The translations under genes were made by a program, and so were the position numbers. Under the pieces are notes generated by a model that saw only the letters and a list, made by a program, of their open reading frames with translations, made no database searches and was not told the DNA's origin. This document shows positions 18,632 through 27,463 of a stretch of DNA of 64,000 nt, in pieces. Where the stretch lies: NCBI GenBank assembly GCA_002840535.1, contig PHBH01000009.1:121623-185622 (forward strand). Direction: 5' to 3'. Position 1 is the first letter of the stretch. Every line of letters starts with the position of its first letter. Source of the stretch: Deltaproteobacteria bacterium HGW-Deltaproteobacteria-15. GTDB taxonomy: Bacteria; Desulfobacterota; DSM-4660; Desulfatiglandales; HGW-15.

Positions 18632-19642
18632 TTGAAAAAACCACTCTTGTTTCTGACTCTGATCGCTTTCCTCGCCGGACCGATTTTGAACGTCCCTGAA
18701 ACTCAGGCGGCAAGCCGAAAAAAGAGCCAATCGGTCAAATCCAAAAAAGCCAACTCAGAATCCCAAGCCAAATCCAGGACCATTTCCACCCGCACCTCGC
18801 AGTGCGACGAACTGGATCTTCGTGCTTCTGCCGCTTTGGTTGTCGACCAGAAAAGCGGCGCTGCGCTTTATGCCAAAAATACCGATGTCCCCACGTCGAT
18901 CGCTTCCATCACCAAGTTGATGACTGCCATGGTGACGCTGGATGCCGGACTGTCCCTGGACGAAGAAATCGTTATCAGTGGAGAGGATGTGGATCGATTA
19001 AAGGGCACCGGTTCTCGCTTGCCGTTGGGGTCTCGATTGACGCGCGAGCAGTTGATTCATCTGGCATTGATCGCTTCGGAAAACCGTGCCGCATCGGCGC
19101 TGGGCCGCTCCTATCCGGGCGGGCAGACGGCGTTTGTCGCCGCCATGAACCATAAGGCGCAGGAAATCGGTATGAACGACAGTCATTTCGTTGACGGTAC
19201 GGGTCTCCACAGCGGCAACCGCGCCACGGCCGCCGATCTTGCGAAGATGGTCGATGCCGCCTATCACTATCCACTCATCCGGGAGATCACCAGCACCGGC
19301 ACCTATGACGTCTCGCTGCCCCGCACCCGTGTTGTGCATGTGCGCAAGAACGGCAGGATGTACAAGGTTTCCCGAACGGTGCGGCGCCACATGGCCTTCA
19401 ACAATACCAACATCCTGACCCGAAGCGAGGATTGGGAAATCGGGCTTTCGAAAACCGGGTACATAAACGAGGCCGGCCATTGCCTGGTGATGCAGACTGA
19501 GATTGCCGATCAGAAAGTGATCATCATCCTGCTCGATTCGGTCGGAAAATGGGGCCGCATCGGCGATGCCGAGCGTATCCGGAAGTGGCTGGAGCATGAT
19601 AGCCAGGTCGCCACCCACCCGAGTTCGGACACCTCGACCTGA
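18632..19642 (+). CDS. D-alanyl-D-alanine carboxypeptidase/endopeptidase, PBP7-like (peptidase S11)
   Basis: The 336-residue protein has a signal peptide (about 1-26), a basic low-complexity linker rich in Lys and Ser (29-52) and a complete S11 domain with the three catalytic motifs SITK (92-95, nucleophile Ser92), SEN (149-151) and KTG (274-276). It trims or cleaves peptidoglycan peptides in the periplasm. The sequence around the motifs fits the PbpG (PBP7) branch more than DacA, and it lacks the C-terminal beta domain and anchor of DacA. The TTG start at 18632 is chosen because AGGAGTT lies 8 nt before it. Confidence 0.9.
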   Translation: MKKPLLFLTLIAFLAGPILNVPETQAASRKKSQSVKSKKANSESQAKSRTISTRTSQCDELDLRASAALVVDQKSGAALYAKNTDVPTSIASITKLMTAMVTLDAGLSLDEEIVISGEDVDRLKGTGSRLPLGSRLTREQLIHLALIASENRAASALGRSYPGGQTAFVAAMNHKAQEIGMNDSHFVDGTGLHSGNRATAADLAKMVDAAYHYPLIREITSTGTYDVSLPRTRVVHVRKNGRMYKVSRTVRRHMAFNNTNILTRSEDWEIGLSKTGYINEAGHCLVMQTEIADQKVIIILLDSVGKWGRIGDAERIRKWLEHDSQVATHPSSDTST

Positions 19643-19716
19643 TCCGTCATTACGCTGAACAATCCCGGCCAGGAGGTTGCTCCAGGTTACGGTTATGGAA
19701 TCGTCGTCACGAGATG

Positions 19717-21132
19717 CTATGACCGGGAAAATCGGTGCAGCGCAGCGAGGGCGCGCAAGGCCTTTTCGGGTGAGGGGAAAACCGGGACGGCTCTCTCTTC
19801 CAGCCACATCAGGTTCTCATGCCTTCCGGATTCCATCCCGGCCAGCCACAGGGCGATGGGCTTCCCCTCCTGTGCGGCCCGGGTAAAGATTCCCATGAAC
19901 TCCTTGGGGAACAGAAGGGACTGCGGGTGCATCTGAATGGCCAGTCCGTCGACATTGGGCTCTGCAATCATCGCGTCGATGACGGTCTGATAAATTTTCC
20001 GCGGATCGTGAAACTGCATGGTGAGGCCGAGATCCCAGGGGTTGCCCGGGATATCCCAGGAGGGAAAGACCGGTCTCAGTTTATCCAGCGTAGCGCTGCC
20101 TGTCTCTGCAAGGCTGAGGCCTTCCTGTTCGAGGAGGTCCGTGACGATCACGCCCTCCCCGCCGGGAAACGTGGCGATGAACACCCTGTTGCCTTTCAGG
20201 GACAGGGGGCCGAAGCGCTCCAGTGCACGGGTCAGATCGAAAAAATCTTCCAGGCTGCGAGCGCGCAAGGCTCCGCACTGTTTCATGGCGTCTTCGAAGA
20301 CGCGGTCATTCCCCTGCACCAGGGCCCCGGTATGCGAGAGGGCGGCCTTGGCTCCGGCCTCGCTCTTTCCGGACTTGAGGACCACGACGCGCTTTCCCTG
20401 TGCGGCCCCCTTGCGGATGAGCCGCAGGAATTCCCTCCCGTCTCCCCCGATACTTTCCAGGTGAATGCCGATCACACGCGTCTCCGGGTCTTCAACCAGA
20501 TAGCCAAGGGCGTCCACCTCGTTGACATCCATCTTGTTGCCGAGATCTATGAGCTTGTTGAGGTGGTAGTTGAAATCGTTCAGGAGCCATCCGGAGCGCG
20601 GCTCGTAGAGACCTGACTGAAAGATCAGGGAAAGGTTGCCGGGCTTGATGGAGTCGATGGCATGAAAGCTGATGCAAAAGCCCGTTTTCACGTTTATGGG
20701 GCTCAGAGCGTTGGGACCGATGGCCCTGATGGAGTTTTCCCGGACCATGCGAGCCATCTCCGCCTGGACCCTTTTCCCTTTTTCGCCGGCCTCGGAAAAC
20801 CCCCCTGCGATGAGGGTGACCCGTTTGATGCCCTTCTCCGCGCATTCCTTCAGGACTCCGGGCGTGGCAGTATAGGAAACCCCGATTACGGCAAGGTCTA
20901 CGGTTTCGGGGATGTCCTTCACGGTCCGAAAGGTTTTGATTCCCAGGATCTCCTTTTCACTCAGGTGGACCGGATAGATCCTTCCCCGAAACCCGAGCTT
21001 GATCAGGTTCCCGACCAGGTGATAGGTTGCGCGCATCGGGTTGTTGGATGCGCCCACGATGGCGACGCTCTCTGGCTCGAAAAATCCGGCGAGAAAGTGC
21101 TCGTCGCTTCTCTGAAGGTCTTTCGGTGCCAT
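19717..21132 (-). CDS. NDP-forming acyl-CoA synthetase, alpha-subunit-like protein
   Basis: The 471-residue protein has an N-terminal CoA-binding Rossmann domain (VAIVGASNNPMRATYHLVGN, then YPVHLSEKEILG and AVIGVSYTATPGVLKEC) and a succinyl-CoA-ligase-like domain with the phospho-histidine segment ALSHTGAL. This is the alpha part of ADP-forming acetyl/acyl-CoA synthetases, which make ATP from acyl-CoA and phosphate. The ATP-grasp beta part, fused in many homologues, is absent here and in the neighbouring genes, so it must be supplied from elsewhere, or the protein has another role. The loop SGLYEPRSG differs from the usual SQSG(A/G) form. ATG 21132. Confidence 0.85.
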   Translation of the reverse strand: MAPKDLQRSDEHFLAGFFEPESVAIVGASNNPMRATYHLVGNLIKLGFRGRIYPVHLSEKEILGIKTFRTVKDIPETVDLAVIGVSYTATPGVLKECAEKGIKRVTLIAGGFSEAGEKGKRVQAEMARMVRENSIRAIGPNALSPINVKTGFCISFHAIDSIKPGNLSLIFQSGLYEPRSGWLLNDFNYHLNKLIDLGNKMDVNEVDALGYLVEDPETRVIGIHLESIGGDGREFLRLIRKGAAQGKRVVVLKSGKSEAGAKAALSHTGALVQGNDRVFEDAMKQCGALRARSLEDFFDLTRALERFGPLSLKGNRVFIATFPGGEGVIVTDLLEQEGLSLAETGSATLDKLRPVFPSWDIPGNPWDLGLTMQFHDPRKIYQTVIDAMIAEPNVDGLAIQMHPQSLLFPKEFMGIFTRAAQEGKPIALWLAGMESGRHENLMWLEERAVPVFPSPEKALRALAALHRFSRS

Positions 21133-21341
21133 ACTCTTCCCTGTTTCAATAACTCAGGACACCAGCGCCCCGGTTGGGAGCGTAGCATACTGAATCTGCC
21201 GATAATGGGCAATTTATTTCAGAGGATAGAGAACCTGCTCCCTGCACCGAACCTCGTCCTCCCCGCACAACCGACGGCAGGCCGGTTTGAAGTTTTTCCT
21301 GGCGTCGGATTCGCGTCGCTGCTTTGGATTAGAAGAAGAAA

Positions 21342-21370
21342 TTGGCTCCTGGAACAAAATAGGCTATTAT
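21342..21370 (+). promoter_or_regulatory. Sigma-70-like promoter upstream of fabF
   Basis: TTGGCT (21342-21347) and TATTAT (21365-21370) are separated by 17 nt; they match 4 and 5 of the 6 consensus positions. The site lies in the 356-nt gap between the divergent synthetase alpha subunit and the beta-ketoacyl synthase. Confidence 0.5.
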
Positions 21371-21416
21371 CAGCTTCCAACCTTGGAAACCGGTAAACCT
21401 GATCTCTAGACGCTAA

Positions 21417-21450
21417 AAAAAATGGGCTGAATGCCGGTCCCCGTTTTTTG
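21417..21450 (+). terminator. Terminator-like hairpin in the fabF leader
   Basis: AAAAAATGGG (21417-21426) pairs with CCCGTTTTTT (21440-21449), one G-U pair, with a 13-nt loop. The T-run makes it terminator-like in the plus direction, and the A-run makes it so in the minus direction. It lies between the predicted promoter and the start of fabF, so it may act as an attenuator; this is inference. Confidence 0.4.
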
Positions 21451-21488
21451 AGAAGTTCAAGCTCCGGGGATCATGGAAGGTAACGGAC

Positions 21489-22811
21489 TTGAAACCACTT
21501 TGCCCTGAAAACAAGCGGGTGGTCATCACGGGGTTGGGTCCGCTTTCACCAATCGGATCCGGAAAGGAACCCTTCTGGAATTCTCTGCTGAATGGGGCGT
21601 CCGGCGGCCGGTCCCTTCATTTTGAAGAAAATGATATCGATCAATATTCTTCAAGAATCGCGTGCCCTGTCTTCGATTTCAATCTGGAAAACTACTTTGA
21701 GAGGACCAAAGAAACGAGGTATCTCAGCAGAACCTCTTCCATGGCCCTTGCCGGCGCGAAATTGGCACTGGAGGATGCCGGGCTCATATTGGAGCCTTCT
21801 GTTTCAGAAAAGAGCCGGCGGGAATATGCCATAAAGTCTCTAGACTCAACCCTCGCCGGGGTCATTCTCGGCGTCGGTGTCCAGAATATGGATGGATTCG
21901 AAAAACACCATCGAAGATTCCTGGAATGCCACGGCTCCAAGAGGATCTCTCCATTCGCCTTGCCCTATATTCAGGCAGGCTCGATTCCGGCAGTGGTATC
22001 GAAGAAATTTGGATTCAGAGGGACATCACTGAGCATTTCGACCGCCTGCGCATCCGGTACCTACGCGATAATCGAGGCATGTAAGCAGATCCTTTTGGGG
22101 GAAGAGGTCTTGTTTATCGCGGGCGGCTGTGACGCCTGCATCACCCCTTTTGTTTTCGGAGGTTTTGATGCGCTCGGGGCAATGAGCAGGCGAAATGAAG
22201 CGCCTGAGAAGGCCAGCAGGCCGTTCGATCGTGACAGGGACGGCTTTGTCCTCGGTGAGGGGGCGGGGATTTTGATCGTCGAGGAACTGCACCATGCGCT
22301 TGAGAGGGGTGGACATATCTATGCGGAGATATCGGGGTTCGGTATCACTTCCGATGCGTACCACATCACCGCTGTGGACCCCAGCGGCGACATGCAGGCC
22401 AAGGCGATAACCGACGCACTCAGAATGGCCCGTGTGAGCCCGGGAGAAGTCGATTATGTCAATGCCCATGGGACGTCTACCCCCTTGAACGACCCCGTTG
22501 AGACGCTCGCAATCAAGAAGGCCCTTGGAAAGCACGCATACCGTATTCCGGTGACGTCCACCAAATCGATGACTGGACATCTCATTGGCGCCTCCGGCGG
22601 GGTTGAAATCATTGCTACTGCCCTGATGATGGAACACGGGAAGGTGCATCCTACGATCAACCTGGAGAGGCCGGGGGAAGGCTGCGATCTTGATTATGTC
22701 CCTGATGGGCCGGTTGACAAGACCATCCACAAGGCATTGAAGAACAGCTTTGCCTTTGGCGGCATGAATGCATCGGTGCTGCTTTCAAAGTTTCCTGAGA
22801 TCTGTCGCTGA
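21489..22811 (+). CDS. fabF: Beta-ketoacyl-[ACP] synthase II-like enzyme (FabF family)
   Basis: The 440-residue protein carries the full Cys-His-His set of condensing enzymes: Cys187 in STACASG, His327 in NAHGTST and His364 in KSMTGHLIGASGG. It should extend an acyl-ACP with malonyl-ACP. It is about 25 residues longer than typical FabF, with an insert near residues 103-121. It stands alone, without acpP, fabD, fabG or fabH nearby, so it may serve a specialised acyl chain (secondary metabolism, lipid modification) rather than bulk fatty acid synthesis. The TTG start at 21489 follows GGAAGG about 9 nt upstream. Confidence 0.9.
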   Translation: MKPLCPENKRVVITGLGPLSPIGSGKEPFWNSLLNGASGGRSLHFEENDIDQYSSRIACPVFDFNLENYFERTKETRYLSRTSSMALAGAKLALEDAGLILEPSVSEKSRREYAIKSLDSTLAGVILGVGVQNMDGFEKHHRRFLECHGSKRISPFALPYIQAGSIPAVVSKKFGFRGTSLSISTACASGTYAIIEACKQILLGEEVLFIAGGCDACITPFVFGGFDALGAMSRRNEAPEKASRPFDRDRDGFVLGEGAGILIVEELHHALERGGHIYAEISGFGITSDAYHITAVDPSGDMQAKAITDALRMARVSPGEVDYVNAHGTSTPLNDPVETLAIKKALGKHAYRIPVTSTKSMTGHLIGASGGVEIIATALMMEHGKVHPTINLERPGEGCDLDYVPDGPVDKTIHKALKNSFAFGGMNASVLLSKFPEICR

Positions 22812-22821
22812 GAAGAGCATA

Positions 22822-25062
22822 TTATGCTCTGCTCAGTAACTCGGCCGGATCTACCGGCAGTGTGCGGATCCGTTTTCCCGTCGCCTGAAAAAGAGCGTTT
22901 GTCACGGCCGGGGCAACGGGCGGCACCCCCACCTCACCGATCCCGTTAGGCGGGTCCGCGCTCTTGATGATGTGGACCTCCACCCTGGGAGCTTCGTCCA
23001 TCCGGAGGATTGGAAAATCATGGAAATTGCTCTCCCGGACCCGGCCGTCTTTAATGCGCAGCGCGCTCTTCAGGGTGGCCGTGAGCCCGTAGACGACCCC
23101 GCCTGCAATCTGGGCCTCTACCATCCTGGGGTTGACCGCTATGCCGCAATCCACGGCACAGACCACGCGGTGAACCCGGACGCGGCCGTTTTTTTCTACC
23201 GAGACCTCGGCCACCATGGCGACCGGAGTACCGTGAAAGGCGTGGAGCGCCACACCCCGGAAGATCCCGTCAGGCAGCCTCTTGCCCCAGCCGGCCTTTG
23301 TGGACGCCGCCTCCAGGACGGAGCGATGTTTGGGGGCATCTTTCAGCAGCCGCAGCCGGAGGTCCACCGGATCCTTGCCCGACGCAGCAGCGATCTCGTC
23401 CATGAAAGACTCTTTCACAAAACCGTTTCGGGAATCGGCCACGGACCGCCATGTTCCCACCGGAACCGGCAGGTCGGCGCGGACGTATTCGACCCGCACA
23501 TTCTCGATGCCGTATGCCATGTCCGCGGATCCGGACATGGCCCCTTTCGGACCCAGGAACCGCTTGCCAATTGGGATGATCGCGCTTGCGAGCGCGTACC
23601 TGAGAGGAGATGGCAACCATTGGGGAAGGATGGAAGGAGCTGAAGTTTCGATGAGCGCGTCCATCTTGGACTGCCCCACCGCCTTGTGGATCCAGGCTAC
23701 GGGATACCCGTCCCGGTCCAGGCCGGCTTCCATCCGGTTGTAAAAGGCGGGACGGTAGTAGTCGTTTCGCATATCTTCCTCGCGGGACCAGATGACCTTG
23801 ACCGGACCCTTGACAGCCTTTGAGAGCCTGACAGCCTCGGCTACAAAGTCCGGCATGGAGCGCCGGCCGAACCCCCCTCCTACAAACGGCGTATGCACCC
23901 GAACCGCGCTCAGGGAAAGTCCGGTAATGCGGGCCGCGGTATCCCTGGCTGTTTCCTGTGCCTGGGTGGGGGCCCAGACCTCGCACCGGTCAGGAAGAAC
24001 ATGGGCGGTGCAGTTCATGGGCTCCGGGCAGGCGTGGGCCTGGTACGGCAGCTCATACACCGCCTGGATCCGGCGGTCCGCATTTTCCATGGCTTTCTCC
24101 ACACTGCCGTCCTTCCTCACGAGGACCCCCTTTTCCCTGATCCTGCCCGCAAAACGGGCCATGATGCTTTCGCTGCCCAGGCCGGCATCCCCCCCTTTCC
24201 ACTGGATACTGAGGGCATGGGCTGCTGTCTGGGCCTGCCAGAAGGTCTCCGCAACCACGGCCACGCCCGATTCCAGGATCACGACATCCCTTACGCCCGG
24301 CATGGACCGGGCCTTCCTGTCATCCACGGACGCGACCGCCCCACCCACCATCGGGGGGTGAATTACGGCGGCAGTAAGAAGGCCGTCCATCTTGAGGTCC
24401 ATGCCGTACACGGTCTTTCCCTTTGCCTTGTCCAGAGTGTCCAGCCTGGGATAAGGCTTACCGATGATCTTGAACTGACCCGGCTCCTTGAGGCGTGGCT
24501 CTTCAGGAACCGCCAGGGACGCTGCCCTCGCAAGGAGCTCGCCGTAGCGGAGCCGTTTCTTACCCGGTGCGTGCACCACGGTGCTGTTTTCCGCCAGGCA
24601 CTCGGATGAAGGGACGTTCCAGGTTGCTGCCGCGGCCGAGATCAGCAACTCCCGGGTGGCTGCGCCGGCCCGGCGGAGGGTTTCCCAGGATGTCTTCACT
24701 CCGGTGCTGCCGCCCGTGGACTGGACCCCGAATTCCGGGTTCTTGTAGACGGCCGCCACCGGCGCGATCTCGAACCGGATCTTGGACCAGTCGGCCTCCA
24801 ATTCCTCGGCCACGATCATGCAGAGCCCGGTGGAGGTACCCTGGCCGAGCTCCGTATGCTTGACCATGACCGTGACCGTATCGTCCGGCCCGATTCGTAT
24901 CCACGCGTTCGGGGCAAATCCTTCTCCTTCGCCGGCGCTATGGTCAGGATTCTCCGCTTTGGACGGGACGGGTGCCTGGCAGGCGACAAGGAGGCCCGTG
25001 CCTGCGACCAGGCTGACCTTGATGAATTGTCGTCTGTCCAATTCCATGCCATTTGCCTTCAT
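22822..25062 (-). CDS. iorB: Molybdenum hydroxylase large subunit, Tat-exported lipoprotein form (IorB/aldehyde dehydrogenase type)
   Basis: The 746-residue protein is the molybdopterin subunit of the xanthine dehydrogenase family, nearest to isoquinoline 1-oxidoreductase beta. Visible features are [12 protein letters not shown] in the cofactor-binding region, repeated AldOxCoxab2-like blocks, and the late GIGEVGVPP segment with the active-site Glu. The N-terminus has a twin-arginine motif LDRRQFIK followed by LLVAC with Cys28, a good lipobox, so it is probably exported folded and lipid anchored. The start at ATG 25062 gives a 4-nt ATGA overlap with iorA. Substrate is unknown: an aldehyde or N-heteroaromatic compound is typical. 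Confidence 0.92.
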   Translation of the reverse strand: MKANGMELDRRQFIKVSLVAGTGLLVACQAPVPSKAENPDHSAGEGEGFAPNAWIRIGPDDTVTVMVKHTELGQGTSTGLCMIVAEELEADWSKIRFEIAPVAAVYKNPEFGVQSTGGSTGVKTSWETLRRAGAATRELLISAAAATWNVPSSECLAENSTVVHAPGKKRLRYGELLARAASLAVPEEPRLKEPGQFKIIGKPYPRLDTLDKAKGKTVYGMDLKMDGLLTAAVIHPPMVGGAVASVDDRKARSMPGVRDVVILESGVAVVAETFWQAQTAAHALSIQWKGGDAGLGSESIMARFAGRIREKGVLVRKDGSVEKAMENADRRIQAVYELPYQAHACPEPMNCTAHVLPDRCEVWAPTQAQETARDTAARITGLSLSAVRVHTPFVGGGFGRRSMPDFVAEAVRLSKAVKGPVKVIWSREEDMRNDYYRPAFYNRMEAGLDRDGYPVAWIHKAVGQSKMDALIETSAPSILPQWLPSPLRYALASAIIPIGKRFLGPKGAMSGSADMAYGIENVRVEYVRADLPVPVGTWRSVADSRNGFVKESFMDEIAAASGKDPVDLRLRLLKDAPKHRSVLEAASTKAGWGKRLPDGIFRGVALHAFHGTPVAMVAEVSVEKNGRVRVHRVVCAVDCGIAVNPRMVEAQIAGGVVYGLTATLKSALRIKDGRVRESNFHDFPILRMDEAPRVEVHIIKSADPPNGIGEVGVPPVAPAVTNALFQATGKRIRTLPVDPAELLSRA

Positions 25063-25517
25063 GGCTCCATCTCCTTTGCCGCCTTTTGAACTGCCTCCCT
25101 GATATTCTGGTAGGTTCCGCACCGGCAGAGCACGTTGGACATGGCCTTCTCGATCTCTTCATCTCCCGGTTTGGGAGTGGTTGAGAGGAGCGCAGCCGCC
25201 TGCATGATCTGCCCCGGCTGGCAGTAGCCGCATTGGGGCACGTCGCCTTGGGTCCACGCCCTGAACAGGACCTCGGCAGCCTTCCCTGACAAGCCCTCGA
25301 TGGTGGTGATCTTCCGGCCGACCGCCTCTCCCGCCGGAACCGTGCAGGAAGGGACCGCCTCCCCATCGATATGTACTGTGCAGGCCCCGCATTCTCCGAT
25401 GCCACATCCGTACTTGGCGCCGGTCAGCCCCATCTGCTCCCTCAGAACCCAGAGCAGGGGTGTGTCTGGATCGACATCAACATCGCGCACTTTTCCGTTC
25501 ACCTGGAGTCTGATCAT
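25059..25517 (-). CDS. iorA: Molybdenum hydroxylase small [2Fe-2S] subunit (IorA type)
   Basis: The 152-residue protein has both iron-sulfur sites of the family. The plant-type cluster ligands are C38, C43, C46 (CGIGECGAC) and C58. The second cluster ligands are C96, C99 (QCGYC) and C131, C133 (CRC). It passes electrons from the molybdenum site of IorB to an acceptor, often a cytochrome. It lacks a signal peptide, so if IorB is exported by Tat it probably travels with it as a folded complex. The two genes overlap by 4 nt. No FAD subunit is present, as is usual for the Ior type. Confidence 0.96.
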   Translation of the reverse strand: MIRLQVNGKVRDVDVDPDTPLLWVLREQMGLTGAKYGCGIGECGACTVHIDGEAVPSCTVPAGEAVGRKITTIEGLSGKAAEVLFRAWTQGDVPQCGYCQPGQIMQAAALLSTTPKPGDEEIEKAMSNVLCRCGTYQNIREAVQKAAKEMEP

Positions 25518-25614
25518 GACTGTTTCTCCTTTTCCAAGTAAGTGACTTCATCATGCTGAAGATCCCTTTTGACTCGGTACAACTGCTTGCCGGGGATCCA
25601 ACCCGAGGCCGGAA

Positions 25615-25627
25615 GTTCATTATGAAC
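25615..25627. promoter_or_regulatory. Candidate operator palindrome upstream of iorAB
   Basis: GTTCATTATGAAC is a perfect 6-1-6 palindrome 98 nt upstream of the iorA start, in the 175-nt gap between iorA and the MFS gene. Its position suits a repressor or activator site. No regulator gene is adjacent. Confidence 0.35.
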
Positions 25628-25692
25628 CAGCATGGAAGATTGATGTAAAGAGTGTTTGTTGCTGATGTAAAAAAGTGTAAAGGATTTTGAAA

Positions 25693-26844
25693 CTAAGCGA
25701 CGGTCCTCAGCCCCTTTACCTTCCAAGCGGTCCAGCCTGCCCCGAAGGCAAGAGAGGACGTCAGGAAAAGCGCCTGAAACCCGGCAAAATCCCCTATGTA
25801 GCCGAGAGCGATCGATCCGGCAAAGACACCCAGATCGATTGAACCCGTGAAGATGCCGACCGCCTTTCCCCTGACTTCAGGAGGCTCGTTGCGGACGGCA
25901 AGCGCGTTGATGCTGGGAAAAAGAAAGCCGTGGCCGCAACCGGTCACAAACCCTGAGAGCGCCAGAACCCAGGAACTCCCGGCAAAAAGGAGCATCAGGT
26001 AGCCCGCGCCTGCCAGCAGCAGCGCAGGAGAGATGATCCTTTCCTCCCCTATCCTGTCTGCAAGCCGGCTCCCAAAAAGCCTCGTGAGGATCGCAGCCGA
26101 CGAATAGGAGATGTAATAGAGCGAGATGAAGACTAATGCCCTCTCCTTGGCATATGGGGAAACAAATGTGCCGGATGTGGAGATCCCTACACCAAAGAGC
26201 AGTGAAAGCAGGACGACGACAGCGTTTTTTCGCTTTCGCATAAGGCCGAGGAAGGATTGCGGGACGGCCTGCGGATGCCGGACGTAGAGATCCGGGAGAG
26301 GCAGGTGGGCGATCCAGCCGATGAGTCCCATCAACGCTGCAGAGATGAAGTAGGCATCATATCCAAAATTCGCAATGATCACCTCGGCCGCTGCGGGTCC
26401 TGCGGCCATGCCGGCAAGCCCGGTTACCCCGAACACCCCTATCCCTTCGTTCAGTCTCTCTATCGGGATCATATCCCCGATATAGGTGAGTGCGGCCGTG
26501 ACGACGATGGCCAGTCCCACCCCATGGACCAGTCTCACGATGAGAAGAGGCAGATAGAACTGGTTCAGGTTCCCCTCGAATACGAGATAACTCAGGGGGA
26601 GCAGGGTCATGATGGAGGATCCCACCGTGAAGCTCTTTTTTCGTCCGAACCGGTCGATCATGCCGGAAACCCAGGGGCGGCTCAAAACGGCTGAGAGGAC
26701 ATAAGCCCCCATGAGAATCCCCACGTCCGCCTTGGAACCGCCATGGGCGATGACAAAGAGGGGGAAGAGGAAGAAGGCGCCGAAGCTGGAAATCGTGAAG
26801 AGATAGGCAACCGCCATCCTCAGGTATGCAGGGCCATAAATCAT
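25693..26844 (-). CDS. Major facilitator superfamily transporter
   Basis: The 383-residue protein has about 12 membrane segments and MFS-type loops: the first cytoplasmic loop reads SGMIDRFGRKKSF, in the place of the GxxxDRxGRR motif. The second half has ADRIGEERI at the matching position. It is a secondary carrier of unknown substrate. Lying between mog and the Mo hydroxylase genes, it may move the substrate or product of that enzyme, but this is only positional. A terminator on the minus strand separates it from mog, and the gap to iorA is 175 nt, so it is probably its own transcript. Confidence 0.88.
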   Translation of the reverse strand: MIYGPAYLRMAVAYLFTISSFGAFFLFPLFVIAHGGSKADVGILMGAYVLSAVLSRPWVSGMIDRFGRKKSFTVGSSIMTLLPLSYLVFEGNLNQFYLPLLIVRLVHGVGLAIVVTAALTYIGDMIPIERLNEGIGVFGVTGLAGMAAGPAAAEVIIANFGYDAYFISAALMGLIGWIAHLPLPDLYVRHPQAVPQSFLGLMRKRKNAVVVLLSLLFGVGISTSGTFVSPYAKERALVFISLYYISYSSAAILTRLFGSRLADRIGEERIISPALLLAGAGYLMLLFAGSSWVLALSGFVTGCGHGFLFPSINALAVRNEPPEVRGKAVGIFTGSIDLGVFAGSIALGYIGDFAGFQALFLTSSLAFGAGWTAWKVKGLRTVA

Positions 26845-26860
26845 AAGGGAATCCCGAAGT

Positions 26861-26904
26861 AAAAAGCCCCTCTCACCCTTTTCTTTGCCGTAGAGTGAGG
26901 GGGC
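26861..26904 (-). terminator. Rho-independent terminator after mog
   Basis: On the minus strand GCCCCCTCAC (26904-26895) pairs with GTGAGAGGGGC (26876-26866), ten pairs with one bulged base, and is followed by TTTTTA. It ends the EF-G-like/mog transcript just before the MFS gene. Confidence 0.85.
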
Positions 26905-26951
26905 AACGTGAATTGCTTTGGCTAAGTTTTGGGATGAGGCTTAAACTGTCC

Positions 26952-27455
26952 TCATGAGGGCCTCGCGCACTCGGTGGGATCTCCTCCCAATTTCATTAGC
27001 GCATGTTCAAGGGCTGGAAGAACGACGGCGAGGTTTTCCTTCACTCCGGCGGGGCTCCCGGGCAGGTTGATGATCAGGCATCTTCCTCTTACTCCGGCCA
27101 TGGCTCTTGAAATCATCGCATGCACCGTTTTCTGCAGGCTTGCCGCCCTCATGGCCTCGGCAATCCCCGGCACCTGAAAGTCGATCACCTCTTCCATGGC
27201 CTGGGGTGTGACATCGGAGGGACTCAACCCGGTCCCCCCTGTGGTCACGATCAGGGACAGGCAGTCCCGGTCAACCCACTCCACAATCGCGTCCGCAATC
27301 CGGCGCCGGTCATCCGGGACGATTTTCCTCCTCGAGACTTTGTAGCCCTCGAGTTCCAGCATGCGGACGGCAGAGTCGCCGCTCGAATCCTCCCTCTTGC
27401 CTTGCGAGCCCTTGTCGCTGATCGTCAGGACGCCCGCCTTGAAACCCTTTTCCAT
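26952..27455 (-). CDS. mog: Molybdopterin adenylyltransferase-type protein (MogA/MoaB family)
   Basis: The 167-residue protein starts with AGVLTISDKGSQGKREDSSG and contains TTGGTGLSPSDVTPQA and LIINLPGSPAGVKENL, the hallmark segments of the MogA/MoaB fold. It adenylates molybdopterin before molybdenum insertion. Its position close to the Mo hydroxylase genes iorAB fits a role in maturing that enzyme, though it is transcribed from the other side of a terminator. It lies 8 nt after the EF-G-like gene on the same strand, a short spacing that suggests one operon. ATG 27455. Confidence 0.94.
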   Translation of the reverse strand: MEKGFKAGVLTISDKGSQGKREDSSGDSAVRMLELEGYKVSRRKIVPDDRRRIADAIVEWVDRDCLSLIVTTGGTGLSPSDVTPQAMEEVIDFQVPGIAEAMRAASLQKTVHAMISRAMAGVRGRCLIINLPGSPAGVKENLAVVLPALEHALMKLGGDPTECARPS

Positions 27456-27463
27456 CCGGAGAC

